Positions 25,224 to 35,088 of a DNA stretch of 64,000 nt are shown piece by piece. The first letter of the stretch is position 1. Each line of letters begins with the position of its first letter. The stretch is from positions 620,001-684,000 of the forward strand of contig NZ_JAHMHW010000001.1 in NCBI RefSeq assembly GCF_020169515.1. The letters run 5' to 3'. The position numbers and the translations under genes were made by a program. The notes below the pieces were generated by a model. It had not been told where the DNA came from. It searched no databases and was given only the letters and a program-made list of their open reading frames with translations. This stretch comes from Paenibacillus vietnamensis (GTDB taxonomy: Bacteria; Bacillota; Bacilli; Paenibacillales; Paenibacillaceae).

Positions 25224-25709
25224 ATGAGTATCCGTATTATTGTGAAAGAGCCGGATCCGGTACTGCGGGAAGTGGCCAAGGAAGTAACGAAATTTAACGA
25301 TAATTTGAAAAAGCTGCTGAAGGATATGGCGGATACGATGTACGATGCCGAAGGCGTCGGCCTCGCCGCCCCGCAAATCGGCATTTCCAAGCGCGTTATC
25401 GTCGTCGATGTCGGGGACGAGAACGGCCTCGTCGAGATGGTGAATCCGGTTATCGTGGAGCAGGAGGGCGAGCAGCTCGGACCTGAGGGCTGTCTGAGCA
25501 TCCCGAATTTGAACGGGGATGTTCTGCGTTCCGAACGCATCGTCGTCAAGGGGCAGGACAGCAGCGGACAGCCGATAACCGTCGAGGCGAGGGGCTATTT
25601 CGCGCGCGCGTTCCAGCATGAGGTCGATCATCTGAACGGTATCCTGTTCACGGATTTGGCGCAAAACGTTTTCGATATTACCGAAAGACAGAGAAAAGGC
25701 GGCGAATAG
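25224..25709 (+). CDS. def: Peptide deformylase
   Basis: A 161-aa Fe2+/Zn2+ enzyme that removes the N-formyl group from new proteins. All three signature motifs are present: GVGLAAPQIG, EGCLSIPN (metal Cys) and QHEVDHLNG (two metal His and catalytic Glu). ATG 25224 follows GGAAGGG. It is 4 nt from fmt, which makes the matching formylated initiator tRNA. Confidence 0.95.
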   Translation: MSIRIIVKEPDPVLREVAKEVTKFNDNLKKLLKDMADTMYDAEGVGLAAPQIGISKRVIVVDVGDENGLVEMVNPVIVEQEGEQLGPEGCLSIPNLNGDVLRSERIVVKGQDSSGQPITVEARGYFARAFQHEVDHLNGILFTDLAQNVFDITERQRKGGE

Positions 25710-25713
25710 CTTC

Positions 25714-26664
25714 ATGCGAATCGTATTTATGGGGACGCCGGAATTTGCCGTCCCTTCTTTAAAGCTGCTTGTGGAGCAGAACTATGACGTAGTCGCTGTC
25801 GTTACCCAGCCCGATAGGCCGAAGGGCCGCAAAAAAACGCTGACGCCGCCGCCTGTAAAGGAAGCGGCGTTGTCGCTTGGGCTGCCGGTGCTGCAGCCTG
25901 AGCGTATGAGGAGTGCGGAAGCGGTTGCTGCTGTGGCCGAGTATGAGCCCGACCTGATCGTTACGGCAGCTTACGGGCAAATTTTACCGAAGGCGGTGCT
26001 GGACCTGCCTCGACTCGGCTGTATCAACGTGCATGGCTCGCTGCTGCCGAAATACCGCGGCGGTGCGCCGATTCAGCGCTCCATTATCAATGGCGAAAGC
26101 TCGACCGGCGTTACGATCATGTATATGGCGGAAGGCCTCGACACGGGCGACATGATCAGCTCCGTCGAGCTTCCGATCACGGACGAGGATACCTCGGGCA
26201 CTATGTTCGAGAAGCTTAGCGCGGCCGGAGCGGAGCTTCTGGGCGCGACGCTGCCTTCGATCATAGCGGGCGAAGCGGCAGCGGTGCCGCAGCAGAACGA
26301 GCTCGCCACATATGCGCCGAACCTGACCCGCGACGACGAGCGCATCGAGTGGGGCAAATCCGCACGGCAGCTCTTCAACCAGGTGCGGGGCTTGTCGCCG
26401 ATGGCCGGCGCATTTACGTTTCTGCACGGCGAGGTGTTCAAGGTTTGGACCTGCGCTGTCCAGGACGGGGGCGGGCGTGCCGACGCGGCGCCCGGTACGG
26501 TGCTTGGCGCTGACGCAAGCGGCATCCGCGTACAGACCGGCGACGGGGTTCTCGTGCTGAAGGATATTCAGCCGGCCGGCAAACGGATGATGAACGCGGC
26601 GGACTGGCTGAAGGGCGCCAGGCTCGAAACGGGAACCCTGTTCGGCGACGGAGGTGCGGCATGA
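25714..26664 (+). CDS. fmt: Methionyl-tRNA formyltransferase
   Basis: A 316-aa enzyme that formylates Met-tRNAfMet from 10-formyl-THF. N-terminal Rossmann-like domain with MRIVFMGTPEFAVPSL, catalytic NVHGSLLPKYRGGAPIQ, and a C-terminal OB-like tRNA-binding domain from about 205. It overlaps rsmB by 4 nt (ATGA). Confidence 0.95.
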   Translation: MRIVFMGTPEFAVPSLKLLVEQNYDVVAVVTQPDRPKGRKKTLTPPPVKEAALSLGLPVLQPERMRSAEAVAAVAEYEPDLIVTAAYGQILPKAVLDLPRLGCINVHGSLLPKYRGGAPIQRSIINGESSTGVTIMYMAEGLDTGDMISSVELPITDEDTSGTMFEKLSAAGAELLGATLPSIIAGEAAAVPQQNELATYAPNLTRDDERIEWGKSARQLFNQVRGLSPMAGAFTFLHGEVFKVWTCAVQDGGGRADAAPGTVLGADASGIRVQTGDGVLVLKDIQPAGKRMMNAADWLKGARLETGTLFGDGGAA

Positions 26665-28154
26665 CGGAAGAAGGCCGAAATCCGAATGACACCCGCGCCT
26701 CCTCCCCGAAGGCGGGCGCCGGACGTCCGCGCAGACGTCCTCCTGGCGGAAGCGGCCAGGCTGCTTCCGGCGCAGCGCCGCGCAAGGCGAAATCGCCGCG
26801 CGAGCTGGCGATGGATACGCTGGTGAAGGTGACGCAAACCGGAGCATACAGCAATCTGCAGCTTAATCGGACGCTGCAGGAGGCTCAGCTGCAGCGCGCG
26901 GACGCAGGTCTTGTGACGGAGCTGGTATACGGCACGATCCAAAGGCAGGCGACGCTCGATTATTGGCTGGGCCGTTTCGTTTCGAAAGGAATACATAAGC
27001 TGGAGCCTTGGGTACACCAGCTGCTGCGCATGAGCGCTTACCAGCTGCTCTATCTTGACCGCATTCCGGCTCACGCCGCGGTTAATGAAGCCGTAGCGAT
27101 CGCCAAAAAACGCGGGCACGCCGGCATTTCGGGAATGGTCAACGGCGTGCTGCGGAGCATCGACCGGAATCGCGCCGAGCTGACGGTTTCCGGCATTACC
27201 GATCCGGATCCCGCGAAGCAAACGGCGCTTCGCCATTCCTATCCCGAATGGCTCGTCCGACGCTGGATCGAGGTTTATGGAGCGGAAACGGCCGAGGCAA
27301 TATGCGAAGCCGGCAACGACCAGCCGCCAGCCAGCATTCGGGTTAATCCGCTGCGGACCAGCCGCGGGGAACTGATCGAAAGGCTGCGCGCAGACGGCCT
27401 GGATGCGGAGCCCTCCGCGGCGGCGCCGGCCGGAATTATCGTCCGGAGGGGCGGCAACTTGACGGAGCTGGACGGCTTCCGGGACGGGCTTTGGACGATG
27501 CAGGACATCAGTTCCATGCTCGTCGCAGAGGTCGTGGCGCCGCAGCCGGGCATGCAGGTGCTCGATTGCTGCGCCGCGCCGGGCGGCAAGAGCACCCACC
27601 TGGCCGAATTGATGGGCGGCAAAGGCAAAGTATGGGCCAATGACCTGCATGCTCACAAACGCGAACTGATCGCGGCGCAGTCGGAGCGCTTGAAGCTTCG
27701 TAATGTGGAAGCCATCACGGGAGATGCAATGAAGCTGGGCGAGCGGTTTAAACCGGGTTCTATGGATGCGGTGCTGCTTGACGCCCCGTGCTCGGGCTTT
27801 GGCGTGATCAAGCGAAAACCGGAGATCAAATGGACGAAGACGGCCGGCGACGTCACGGAAATCGCAGCGCTCCAGCAGCGCCTGCTGGATGCCGTATGCG
27901 GGCTCGTACGTCCCGGCGGCGTTCTTGTTTACAGCACCTGCACGATGGAGCCCGCCGAGAACGAAGAGCAGGTGGCCCGGTTTTTGCGGGAGCATCCCGA
28001 ATTTGAGCTGGACGCGGGCTGGCCGGAGACGATCGCCCAGCAGCTGCGGAAGGCGGGCGTAGTCCGGGGGGAGTTTGCCGGGGAGGCGCAGCTTCTTCCG
28101 CAGCATTTTGACAGTGACGGCTTTTTTATCGCCAGGATGGTGAAAAGGGCCTAG
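26661..28154 (+). CDS. rsmB: 16S rRNA (cytosine-967-C5)-methyltransferase RsmB
   Basis: A 497-aa SAM-dependent enzyme. Residues about 50-190 form a NusB-like RNA-binding domain, residues about 215-497 the RsmB/Nol1 methyltransferase, with [16 protein letters not shown] (SAM), DAPCSGFG (catalytic Cys) and [12 protein letters not shown] (second Cys). The first ~47 residues are a Pro/Gly/Arg/Ala-rich tail not seen in the core family, perhaps disordered and RNA-binding. ATG 26661 overlaps fmt. Confidence 0.93.
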   Translation: MTEEGRNPNDTRASSPKAGAGRPRRRPPGGSGQAASGAAPRKAKSPRELAMDTLVKVTQTGAYSNLQLNRTLQEAQLQRADAGLVTELVYGTIQRQATLDYWLGRFVSKGIHKLEPWVHQLLRMSAYQLLYLDRIPAHAAVNEAVAIAKKRGHAGISGMVNGVLRSIDRNRAELTVSGITDPDPAKQTALRHSYPEWLVRRWIEVYGAETAEAICEAGNDQPPASIRVNPLRTSRGELIERLRADGLDAEPSAAAPAGIIVRRGGNLTELDGFRDGLWTMQDISSMLVAEVVAPQPGMQVLDCCAAPGGKSTHLAELMGGKGKVWANDLHAHKRELIAAQSERLKLRNVEAITGDAMKLGERFKPGSMDAVLLDAPCSGFGVIKRKPEIKWTKTAGDVTEIAALQQRLLDAVCGLVRPGGVLVYSTCTMEPAENEEQVARFLREHPEFELDAGWPETIAQQLRKAGVVRGEFAGEAQLLPQHFDSDGFFIARMVKRA

Positions 28155-28254
28155 ATTGGGCTTATGGCTGACACTGGACGTTTGTGGTAAAATAAATCGA
28201 TGGCGGCCCGGATTACCTATAAACCGCCCTACTATAAGGCACAGGTGTGATGAA

Positions 28255-29301
28255 ATGAAACCATGTATTTATGATTTTACGCTCGAGCAGCTTCAGCAGT
28301 GGATGAAGGATAACGGCGAGCCTGCGTTCCGCGGAGGACAGCTGTTTGACTGGCTTTACGTGAAGCGCGTCAAGAGCTTTGAAGATATGTCCAACCTCCC
28401 GAAGTCTCTGAGAGACAAGCTGGAGGACAACTTTCAGCTGCTGACGCTGAATGAAATTACGAGGTTCGAATCCAAGGACGGCACCGTGAAGTTTCTGTTC
28501 GGCCTGCACGACTCGCACGCGATCGAAACGGTAATTATGCGCCATAATTACGGCAACAGCATATGCGTCACGACGCAGGTCGGCTGCCGGATCGGCTGCA
28601 CGTTCTGCGCCTCCACGCTCGGCGGCCTGAAGCGGAATCTGACGGCCGGCGAAATCGTTGCCCAAGTCGTCACGGCTCAGCAGCTGCTCGACGCGACGGG
28701 AGAACGCGTATCCAGCATCGTCATTATGGGCTCCGGCGAGCCGTTCGAGAATTATGACGCTACAATGACCTTCCTTCGCCTGATGATTCATGAGAAGGGG
28801 CTCAATATCGGACAACGGCACATTACCGTTTCGACTAGCGGAATCGTTCCGAGCATTTACAAGTTCGCTGAGGAGAACACGCAAATCAACCTGGCGATAT
28901 CGATACACGCGCCGAACGATGCGCTCCGCTCGAAGCTGATGCCGGTTAACCGCCGCTTCCCGTTCGAAGACGTGATGGCGGCTTGCCGCCATTACATCGC
29001 GAAGACCGGACGCAGAATTACGTTTGAATACGCGCTGATCGGCGGTGTCAACGACCGTCCTGAACATGCGCAGGAGCTGGCAGAGGTGCTGAAGGACATG
29101 CTTTGCCACGTGAACCTGATTCCGGTAAACCACGTTCCCGAACGTAAATATGTGCGTACGTCGCGCGATGATATTTTCGAGTTTCAGCGTGTGCTGGAGA
29201 GAAACAACGTCAGCGTCACGATCCGCAGGGAGCAAGGGCATGATATTGCGGCTGCCTGCGGCCAATTAAGAGCGAAACATATGGAGTCCCAGGCGAGGTG
29301 A
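28255..29301 (+). CDS. rlmN: 23S rRNA (adenine-2503-C2)-methyltransferase RlmN
   Basis: A 348-aa radical SAM enzyme, dual-specific for 23S rRNA A2503 and tRNA A37 in known cases. The 4Fe-4S motif is C-R-I-G-C-T-F-C after TQVGCRIG; the conserved C-terminal Cys is in [28 protein letters not shown] gives the likely N-terminus at ATG 28255; the open frame upstream to 28156 lacks a ribosome site. Confidence 0.94.
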   Translation: MKPCIYDFTLEQLQQWMKDNGEPAFRGGQLFDWLYVKRVKSFEDMSNLPKSLRDKLEDNFQLLTLNEITRFESKDGTVKFLFGLHDSHAIETVIMRHNYGNSICVTTQVGCRIGCTFCASTLGGLKRNLTAGEIVAQVVTAQQLLDATGERVSSIVIMGSGEPFENYDATMTFLRLMIHEKGLNIGQRHITVSTSGIVPSIYKFAEENTQINLAISIHAPNDALRSKLMPVNRRFPFEDVMAACRHYIAKTGRRITFEYALIGGVNDRPEHAQELAEVLKDMLCHVNLIPVNHVPERKYVRTSRDDIFEFQRVLERNNVSVTIRREQGHDIAAACGQLRAKHMESQAR

Positions 29302-29308
29302 TGACGGA

Positions 29309-30070
29309 TTGTTAACGGCAAACCGCAGTGATATCGGACGGGTTCGTCAAGTGAACGAGGACCAGGCGTGGGTAGGCCAGCTCGAGGGCGGGATAACGCT
29401 AGCCATCGTCGCCGACGGCATGGGCGGGCATCAAGCCGGGGACGTCGCGAGCCAGAAGGCGGTTGATGCGTTCCGGAGCATGCTTGAGCGCAGCACTTTC
29501 CGGCACGATCTTACCGAGCAGGAAGGCAAAATGCTCATTCGCCAAGCGATATCGCAGGCGAACGACGCCGTATATGAGCTGGCTTCCCGCAACGAGCACT
29601 ACCATAATATGGGGACGACGATTGTCGCTGCGTTAGTGAGGAAGGACAAAGCGATTATCGGACATGTCGGCGACAGCCGGGCATACAAAATCTCCGGAGG
29701 CATGATTACGCAAATCACGAACGACCATACGCTCGTCAACGAGCTGCTCAAATCCGGGCAGCTAAGCCCGGAGGAGGCCGCCCGTCATCCGAGAAGGAAC
29801 GTGCTTACCCGCGCAGTAGGGACCGATTCCCACGTCGAGATTGACGTTCAAGCGGTCGACTGGTCGTCAAGCGACGTACTGCTGCTTTGCAGCGACGGCT
29901 TGTCGAACATGGTAAGCGACCAGGAGATGCTGCAGACGGTCATGTCGGAGCAGCTGGGGCTGGAAGCGAAGGCTGACCAGCTCATTCAGCTCGCCCTGCA
30001 TGCCGGCGGTGACGACAACATTACCGTCGTTATTTTGCAGGAAGCGTCTCCCGCGAATCGAGAGGGGTGA
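29309..30070 (+). CDS. prpC: PPM-family Ser/Thr protein phosphatase
   Basis: A 253-aa Mn2+/Mg2+ phosphatase with the PPM motifs RQVNEDQ, VADGMGGHQAGD, HVGDSRAY, LTRAVG and DDNITVV (metal Asp residues). It reverses phosphorylation by the neighbouring PrkC kinase. The start is TTG 29309, with GAGGTGATG upstream; the nearby ATG at 29301 is out of frame. The stop overlaps the region of the prkC ribosome site, giving a coupled pair. Confidence 0.93.
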   Translation: MLTANRSDIGRVRQVNEDQAWVGQLEGGITLAIVADGMGGHQAGDVASQKAVDAFRSMLERSTFRHDLTEQEGKMLIRQAISQANDAVYELASRNEHYHNMGTTIVAALVRKDKAIIGHVGDSRAYKISGGMITQITNDHTLVNELLKSGQLSPEEAARHPRRNVLTRAVGTDSHVEIDVQAVDWSSSDVLLLCSDGLSNMVSDQEMLQTVMSEQLGLEAKADQLIQLALHAGGDDNITVVILQEASPANREG

Positions 30071-30075
30071 TGAGT

Positions 30076-32175
30076 ATGATCGGACATGACCTTGGCGGTC
30101 GTTATGAAATTTTGACGCGCATCGGCGGCGGCGGAATGGCGCTCGTCTATAAAGCGCATGACGTTCTCCTTAACCGGAAGGTAGCGGTTAAGGTGCTGCG
30201 GCAGCAATTCGTCCATGACGAGGAATTTATCCGCCGCTTCCGCCGCGAGGCGCAATCGGCAGCCGCGCTTTCTCATCCGAACGTAGTAAGCATTTATGAT
30301 GTCGGTCAGGAAGACGATAACCATTATATTGTTATGGAATACGTGGAGGGGCAAAACCTAAACGAAGTGATCGGGGAGCGGGCGCCGCTTCAGGCAAGCG
30401 AAGCGGTGCGAATCGGCATACAAATCGCCGACGCACTCGACCACGCGCACCAGAATCATATTATTCATCGGGATATCAAGCCTCATAATATATTAATCGG
30501 CAACAATGGAAGGGTAAAGGTAACGGATTTCGGAATTGCGAGGGCGGTCACTTCGTCTACGATTACGCAAACCGGCTCGGTTATCGGCTCGGTGCATTAT
30601 TTTTCCCCGGAGCATGCGAAGGGAATTAACGCCGGCGAGAAATCGGATATCTACTCGCTCGGCATCGTGCTTTACCAGATGCTGACGGGCAAGCTTCCGT
30701 TTCTGGGTGAAAGCCCGATCAGCGTGGCGCTTAAGCATTTGCAGGAGCCGTTCGAGGAGCCGCGCAAGGTTAATCCTCACATTCCGCAAAGCGTTGAGAA
30801 CGTCATACTGAAGGCGATGCGCAAAAACCCGGTCGAGCGTTACGGCTCGGCGCACGAAATGCTGCTTGCTCTGGAGGGCTGCATGAATCCGGACCGGCTG
30901 AATGAGCCGAAGATTACGTTCACGAGCGTTAATGACATGGAGGAGACACGCGTCATGCCCGCCATCCGCGCCGAAATGCTCCCTGATGCAGGGAAGGAAC
31001 GCATGGAGGCGGCCATTAGCTCGAATACGGACACGCAGCTGATTGAAAGCGAAGAAGAATACGTGAAGCCGAGGGGCTGGAAAAAGCCGCTCACCGTCGT
31101 AGGCGTGACGCTTCTTATCCTGGCGCTCATTATTTGGGGCTTTATTTGGCTGCTTGGCCGACTGGACGTAGCGGAGGTGGAAGTACCGTACGTCGTCGGC
31201 AGGACGGAGGCGGAAGCAAGGCAGATGATCGAGGCGGCCGGGCTTAAGGTCGAGGACCCCGTCATTCACGAGTTTAACAAGGATGTGCCTATCGATCAGG
31301 TCATCAGCCAGACGAAGATGAACATGAGAGTAAAGGAAGGCTCCCTGATTCAGCTGACCGTCAGCGACGGACCGGAGCTGGAGGAGCTTGGCGATTACGT
31401 CGGCAAGCCGATTCAGACGGCAATCGACGAGCTTACCGCTCTCGGGGTCGATGACAAGAGGATCCACATTGATCGCGTATTTAACGAGCAGACGCCGGAG
31501 ACGGTGCTGCAGCAGACGCCGGGAGCCGGCGAGCAGTTTGATCCGGAGACGGCCGAGTTTACGTTCATGGTCAGCAAAGGGCGCGAAACCGTTCCGATGC
31601 CAAATCTGATCGGCACCAGCCTCGACGAGGCGAAGGATTTGCTCAAGGCAAGCGAGCTGGTTCTGGAGGATGCCGACATTTTGAACGAGCCGAGCTATAT
31701 TCACCAGAAGGGCTACGTAATCAGCCAGAATCCTTTCGAGCCTAAGGAGCAGGTGGTCAAGGGCTCGAAAGTTTCGATCACGGTAAGCTCCGGCCCGCCG
31801 AAGGATGCGAAGGAGCACCTCTTCAACATTGTCATCTCTCCGGCCGAAGCAGGAAAAACGAGCGAAATCCGCATCGTTTATTCGGATGCCCGCGGCGAGG
31901 ACATCGAGTGGGACAAACGGCAAATTACAGGCACGCAAACCTTCCCTGTCACGGTCGTATTGGCGCCTGACACGGAAGCGACAGTTACAGTCTATCGCGA
32001 CAATCAATTCATCGATAGGAAATCCATTACGTACGAAGAACTGGCTCAAGGCGCCGACTCATCTACGCTCACGATTCCGGGCGCAGAGCCGCCGCCTACC
32101 GAAGAGCCGGCGCAAGCGGAGGTTGACGAAACCGATGAGGAAGCAAACCAAGAAGAGCAGCAGCAGCAGCCTTAA
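30076..32175 (+). CDS. prkC: PrkC, membrane Ser/Thr kinase with three PASTA domains
   Basis: A 699-aa Hanks-type kinase. Kinase domain about 10-270: GGGGMALVYKA, VAVKVL, HRDIKPHNIL, DFGIARA, and a Thr-rich activation loop. A juxtamembrane segment precedes one TM helix at about 336-358. Three extracellular PASTA repeats follow (starting VPYVVGRT, EELGDYVGK, VPMPNLIG), then a C-terminal beta-rich domain and an acidic Gln/Glu tail. In B. subtilis PrkC senses muropeptides and triggers spore germination. ATG 30076 has AGAGGGG 8 nt upstream; GTG 30067 and ATG 30070 are alternatives. Confidence 0.94.
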   Translation: MIGHDLGGRYEILTRIGGGGMALVYKAHDVLLNRKVAVKVLRQQFVHDEEFIRRFRREAQSAAALSHPNVVSIYDVGQEDDNHYIVMEYVEGQNLNEVIGERAPLQASEAVRIGIQIADALDHAHQNHIIHRDIKPHNILIGNNGRVKVTDFGIARAVTSSTITQTGSVIGSVHYFSPEHAKGINAGEKSDIYSLGIVLYQMLTGKLPFLGESPISVALKHLQEPFEEPRKVNPHIPQSVENVILKAMRKNPVERYGSAHEMLLALEGCMNPDRLNEPKITFTSVNDMEETRVMPAIRAEMLPDAGKERMEAAISSNTDTQLIESEEEYVKPRGWKKPLTVVGVTLLILALIIWGFIWLLGRLDVAEVEVPYVVGRTEAEARQMIEAAGLKVEDPVIHEFNKDVPIDQVISQTKMNMRVKEGSLIQLTVSDGPELEELGDYVGKPIQTAIDELTALGVDDKRIHIDRVFNEQTPETVLQQTPGAGEQFDPETAEFTFMVSKGRETVPMPNLIGTSLDEAKDLLKASELVLEDADILNEPSYIHQKGYVISQNPFEPKEQVVKGSKVSITVSSGPPKDAKEHLFNIVISPAEAGKTSEIRIVYSDARGEDIEWDKRQITGTQTFPVTVVLAPDTEATVTVYRDNQFIDRKSITYEELAQGADSSTLTIPGAEPPPTEEPAQAEVDETDEEANQEEQQQQP

Positions 32176-33106
32176 TGCTGCAAGCAGCGGCGTCCAGTTG
32201 AAAGGGACGATCGTGAAAGCATTAAGCGGATATTATTACGTACGCGCGGAGGATGCGACGCCGAAAGCGGAGACGGTTCAGTGCCGCGCCCGGGGAGTCT
32301 TCAAAAACAAAGGAATTTCACCGCTTGTAGGGGACGAAGTGATGTTTAGCCTGACGGAGAACGGGGAAGGCACCGTCGAGGAAATTTTGCCTCGCACTTC
32401 GGAGCTGATCCGTCCTCCGGTGGCAAACGTCGATTTGGCCATCCTCGTTTTCTCGGTGACGGAGCCGTCGCTCAATTTGCAGCTATTAGACAAGTTTCTT
32501 GTTCATATCGAGCACGCCGGCATTCCGGCGGTGCTCTGTCTGAGCAAGCAGGATCTTGAAAATGACGGATTGGAAACGGAGGAGGCGCAAGCTGCGGCCG
32601 CCTCCGTTCAGCGTATATACCGGAAGCTAGGCTACGAGGTTTTCGGTACAAGCTCACGCCTTGGCGAAGGAGTCGATTCGCTGCACGAGCGGCTTAAAGG
32701 GCATGTAGCCGTCTTTGCCGGCCAATCGGGCGTAGGCAAATCCTCCTTGCTGAACGCGATCGTTCCCGGTTTGGAGCTGGAAACAAATGCGATCAGCAAC
32801 AGGCTTGGCCGTGGAAAACATACGACCAGACATGTAGAGCTGATTGAAATCGGAGGCGGACTCGTTGCGGATACGCCGGGCTTCAGCCAGCTCGATTTCA
32901 CGGAGCTCGGGATTGAGGATTTGGGCTACTGTTTTGTGGAAATGAGAGAGCTTTCGCCGGAATGCAAGTTCAGAGGCTGCACGCATGTGCACGAGCCCGG
33001 CTGCGCCGTGCTGGCAGCCGTCGAAGCCGGCGATATCGAGCCAAGCCGGCATGAGCATTACTTGCTGTTCATGGCCGAAATGAAAGAGAAAAAACGGAGG
33101 TACTGA
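32135..33106 (+). CDS. rsgA: Ribosome small subunit-dependent GTPase A (RsgA)
   Basis: A 323-aa circularly permuted GTPase for 30S maturation. OB fold (about 22-90), G4 LSKQD, G1 [10 protein letters not shown]3 DTPGF, and a zinc finger [14 protein letters not shown] near the end. Start is uncertain. ATG 32135 gives a 41-nt overlap with prkC and a basic/Ser-rich N-tail, with GGAGG 12 nt upstream; TTG 32198 would match the usual N-terminus ([14 protein letters not shown]) but has no clear site. Confidence 0.9.
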   Translation: MRKQTKKSSSSSLNAASSGVQLKGTIVKALSGYYYVRAEDATPKAETVQCRARGVFKNKGISPLVGDEVMFSLTENGEGTVEEILPRTSELIRPPVANVDLAILVFSVTEPSLNLQLLDKFLVHIEHAGIPAVLCLSKQDLENDGLETEEAQAAAASVQRIYRKLGYEVFGTSSRLGEGVDSLHERLKGHVAVFAGQSGVGKSSLLNAIVPGLELETNAISNRLGRGKHTTRHVELIEIGGGLVADTPGFSQLDFTELGIEDLGYCFVEMRELSPECKFRGCTHVHEPGCAVLAAVEAGDIEPSRHEHYLLFMAEMKEKKRRY

Positions 33107-33111
33107 CAACT

Positions 33112-33756
33112 ATGACGATTATCGCGCCTTCTATACTGTCGGCGAATTTTGCAAGGCTGGGGGAAGAAATTGCAGCCGTAGACGCGGCAGGGGCCGACTG
33201 GATTCACGTCGATGTGATGGATGGGCATTTTGTGCCGAATTTGACCTTCGGACCGCCGGTTATAGCGGCCGTGCGTTCCGCTACCAAGCTTCCCTTTGAC
33301 GTTCATCTGATGATCGAGCGGCCGGAGCTGTCGCTTGCCGATTACATAGCCGCTGGAGCGGACCGGATTACGGTGCATGCCGAAGCGTGCGTGCATCTGC
33401 ACAGAACGGTTCATTTCATTAAGGAAAAAGGTCTTCCTGCAGGCGTGGCGATCAACCCGGCTACGCCTGTTTCCGTGCTGGAGCCTATCCTGCACGATCT
33501 TGATCTCGTCCTGGTTATGACGGTTAACCCGGGGTTTGGCGGACAAGCGTTTATTCCGTATTCGCTTGAGAAATTGCGCCAGGTTAGAGCGATGCTGGCG
33601 GAGCGGGGACTGGACAAGGTCGACGTGCAGGTAGACGGAGGCGTCAATCCGATTACCGCGCCTCAGATCCGGGAAGCGGGCGCGAACGTGCTGGTCGCCG
33701 GCAATGCGGTATTTGCGGAGAAGGACCGCGCAGCGGCCATCGCCGCTCTGCGTTAG
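33112..33756 (+). CDS. rpe: Ribulose-phosphate 3-epimerase
   Basis: A 214-aa TIM barrel of the pentose phosphate pathway, converting ribulose-5-P and xylulose-5-P. Signatures: [44 protein letters not shown] and VDGGVN with catalytic Asp and metal His/Asp. ATG 33112 has GGAGG upstream. It follows rsgA by 5 nt, the same order as in B. subtilis. Confidence 0.95.
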   Translation: MTIIAPSILSANFARLGEEIAAVDAAGADWIHVDVMDGHFVPNLTFGPPVIAAVRSATKLPFDVHLMIERPELSLADYIAAGADRITVHAEACVHLHRTVHFIKEKGLPAGVAINPATPVSVLEPILHDLDLVLVMTVNPGFGGQAFIPYSLEKLRQVRAMLAERGLDKVDVQVDGGVNPITAPQIREAGANVLVAGNAVFAEKDRAAAIAALR

Positions 33757-33768
33757 GCGGGAGACGCC

Positions 33769-34041
33769 ATGAACGAACGCGTCAAAACGACGCTGTGGCT
33801 GATCGGCTATACGTTTTTAGCGGGGCTGATGCTGGCGATTTTCTCGATGCTGACGGAAATCTATAAGTATTTATTTTCGCTGCTCGCGTTATACATAGGG
33901 ATCCGATTTTTCCGCAGATTCGAATCGCTCGGACTGCGGATCGCTTTCTTTGTTCTGGCTGTATTTTTCTACCTGGTCATCACGGTAGTCGTGCAAGCGG
34001 TGATCTATTTAAGGGATAATCCTCCGCCCGCAGCCTTGTAA
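33769..34041 (+). CDS. Small three-helix membrane protein, unknown
   Basis: A 90-aa hydrophobic protein with about three membrane helices (LWLIGYTFLAGLMLAIFSML, YLFSLLALYIGIRFF, IAFFVLAVFFYLVITVVVQA). No family recognised. It occupies the place where thiN lies in B. subtilis, 12 nt after rpe, with GGGAG before ATG 33769. Probably co-transcribed with rpe. Confidence 0.65.
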   Translation: MNERVKTTLWLIGYTFLAGLMLAIFSMLTEIYKYLFSLLALYIGIRFFRRFESLGLRIAFFVLAVFFYLVITVVVQAVIYLRDNPPPAAL

Positions 34042-34071
34042 GGATGGGCCCTCCCGGACACTCTCGCGATG

Positions 34072-34100
34072 GAATAGGACGAACCGGCAACGCATAGGAT
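34072..34100 (+). promoter_or_regulatory. Possible sigma-E-type promoter for spoVM
   Basis: GAATAGG (34072-34078), a 14-nt spacer and CATAGGAT (34093-34100) partly match the sigma-E pattern (KMATATT, CATACAnT; 5 of 7 and 6 of 8). B. subtilis spoVM is transcribed by mother-cell sigma-E. The match is imperfect, so this is suggestive only. Confidence 0.35.
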
Positions 34101-34166
34101 GGTTACATGAGCGAAGGGTTCTAGTCACGGTTCAATTCGATGAGCGTGTCTGAGGAGGGATGAGGC

Positions 34167-34247
34167 ATGAAATTTTACACGATAAAACTGCCGAAGTTTT
34201 TGGGCGGATTCGTCAAGGCGATCTTGAACACCTTTCAAAAAAGTTAG
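34167..34247 (+). CDS. spoVM: SpoVM, spore morphogenetic curvature-sensing peptide
   Basis: A 26-aa ORF starting MKFYTIKLPKFLGGFVKA, nearly the B. subtilis SpoVM sequence. The amphipathic peptide binds the convex forespore membrane, anchors SpoIVA for coat assembly, and is degraded by FtsH. The key Pro9 and basic face are present. ATG 34167 follows GAGGAGGGATGAGG. The gene lies immediately before rpmB (opposite strand), which is the position of spoVM in B. subtilis. It is too short for ordinary ORF cutoffs. Confidence 0.95.
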   Translation: MKFYTIKLPKFLGGFVKAILNTFQKS

Positions 34248-34297
34248 ATTCGGAAGCCGGAGCATCCTCTTCGGCCGCCGCGATCGTGAACATGAAA

Positions 34298-34325
34298 AAA
34301 AGCACCTGAGCGCTCAGGTGCTTTT
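34298..34325. terminator. Bidirectional terminator between spoVM and rpmB
   Basis: A 28-nt perfect palindrome built on AAAAGCACCTGAGC and its complement, with A/T runs at both ends, between the convergent spoVM and rpmB. Confidence 0.9.
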
Positions 34326-34345
34326 GTCTATGGCCGGAGCCATCA

Positions 34346-34534
34346 TTATACGCGGGTAACTTTACCGGATTTCAGTGCGCGAGCGCTGACATAAACACGT
34401 TTTGGCTTACCGTCAACGAGAATGCGAACCTTCTGCACGTTTACGCCCCAAGAACGACGAGTTTTGTTGTTAGCGTGGGAAACGTTGTTACCTGTACCAG
34501 GCGATTTACCTGTAAGAAAACATTTACGGGACAT
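34346..34534 (-). CDS. rpmB: 50S ribosomal protein L28
   Basis: A 62-aa L28 protein, recognised by [19 protein letters not shown] and NVQKVRI...[14 protein letters not shown]. Only one zinc-type Cys is left, so it is the zinc-independent form. ATG 34534 follows AAAGGAGGTG. Transcribed alone on the minus strand from the promoter at 34595-34623. Confidence 0.95.
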   Translation of the reverse strand: MSRKCFLTGKSPGTGNNVSHANNKTRRSWGVNVQKVRILVDGKPKRVYVSARALKSGKVTRV

Positions 34535-34594
34535 GACTACACCTCCTTTAAGATTTGCGGGTGCAAGCGATATTACATTTAAACACACTCGAAT

Positions 34595-34623
34595 ATCGTA
34601 TCATAAACACGGTGACTGTTCAA
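34595..34623 (-). promoter_or_regulatory. Sigma-A-type promoter of rpmB
   Basis: On the minus strand TTGAAC, a 17-nt spacer and TACGAT, placed about 60 nt upstream of the rpmB start. Confidence 0.6.
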
Positions 34624-34709
34624 CCTAAATATGCGGACTTCTATAAAGGAGTCGTTTATAGTACAATGATACATAGTCCATAATACATATTGCAAGGGAG
34701 TGATTGTCC

Positions 34710-35069
34710 ATGCCTTTACAGCTCAGCACCGAACTTGGTTCGATCCATGTCACCGATCACGCTATCTCCATTCTGGCAGGGTCGGCCGCTTTGGATTGTT
34801 ATGGGCTTGTCGGAATGGCCTCTCGCAAACAGCTGAAGGACGGAATTGCCGAGCTGCTCGGCCGGGAAAACTTTACCCGCGGCGTGGAGGTCAGACGGGT
34901 AAACGAGAAGCTGCACATCGACTTGTATATCATCGTGAGCTACGGAACGAAAATTTCCGAAGTTGCGCATAACATCCAGTCGAAGGTGAAATATGTGCTG
35001 AATGAAGTAATCGGCCTTCAAGTGGAAGAAGTCCATATATTCGTGCAAGACGTTAGGGTATCGAAGTAA
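34710..35069 (+). CDS. Asp23/Gls24-family envelope stress protein (YloU-like)
   Basis: A 119-aa Asp23-family protein, recognised by GSIHVTDHAISILAGSAALDCYGLVGMA and ISEVAHNIQSKVKYVLNEVIGLQVEEVHIFVQDV. Members associate with the membrane or respond to envelope stress; YloU lies before yloV in B. subtilis too. ATG 34710 has AGGGAG 9 nt upstream. A -10-like TACAAT at 34662-34667 lies upstream, without a good -35. It precedes fakA by 19 nt. Confidence 0.88.
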   Translation: MPLQLSTELGSIHVTDHAISILAGSAALDCYGLVGMASRKQLKDGIAELLGRENFTRGVEVRRVNEKLHIDLYIIVSYGTKISEVAHNIQSKVKYVLNEVIGLQVEEVHIFVQDVRVSK

Positions 35070-35088
35070 CACAGGGAGGGAATTTTCG

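Noticed and set aside
26568..28106. 512-codon minus-strand frame opposite rsmB
   Set aside because: Shadow of a clearly real gene with intact catalytic motifs; no homology pattern.
30493..32049. 518-codon minus-strand frame opposite prkC
   Set aside because: Antisense shadow; low-plausibility residues and no start site.
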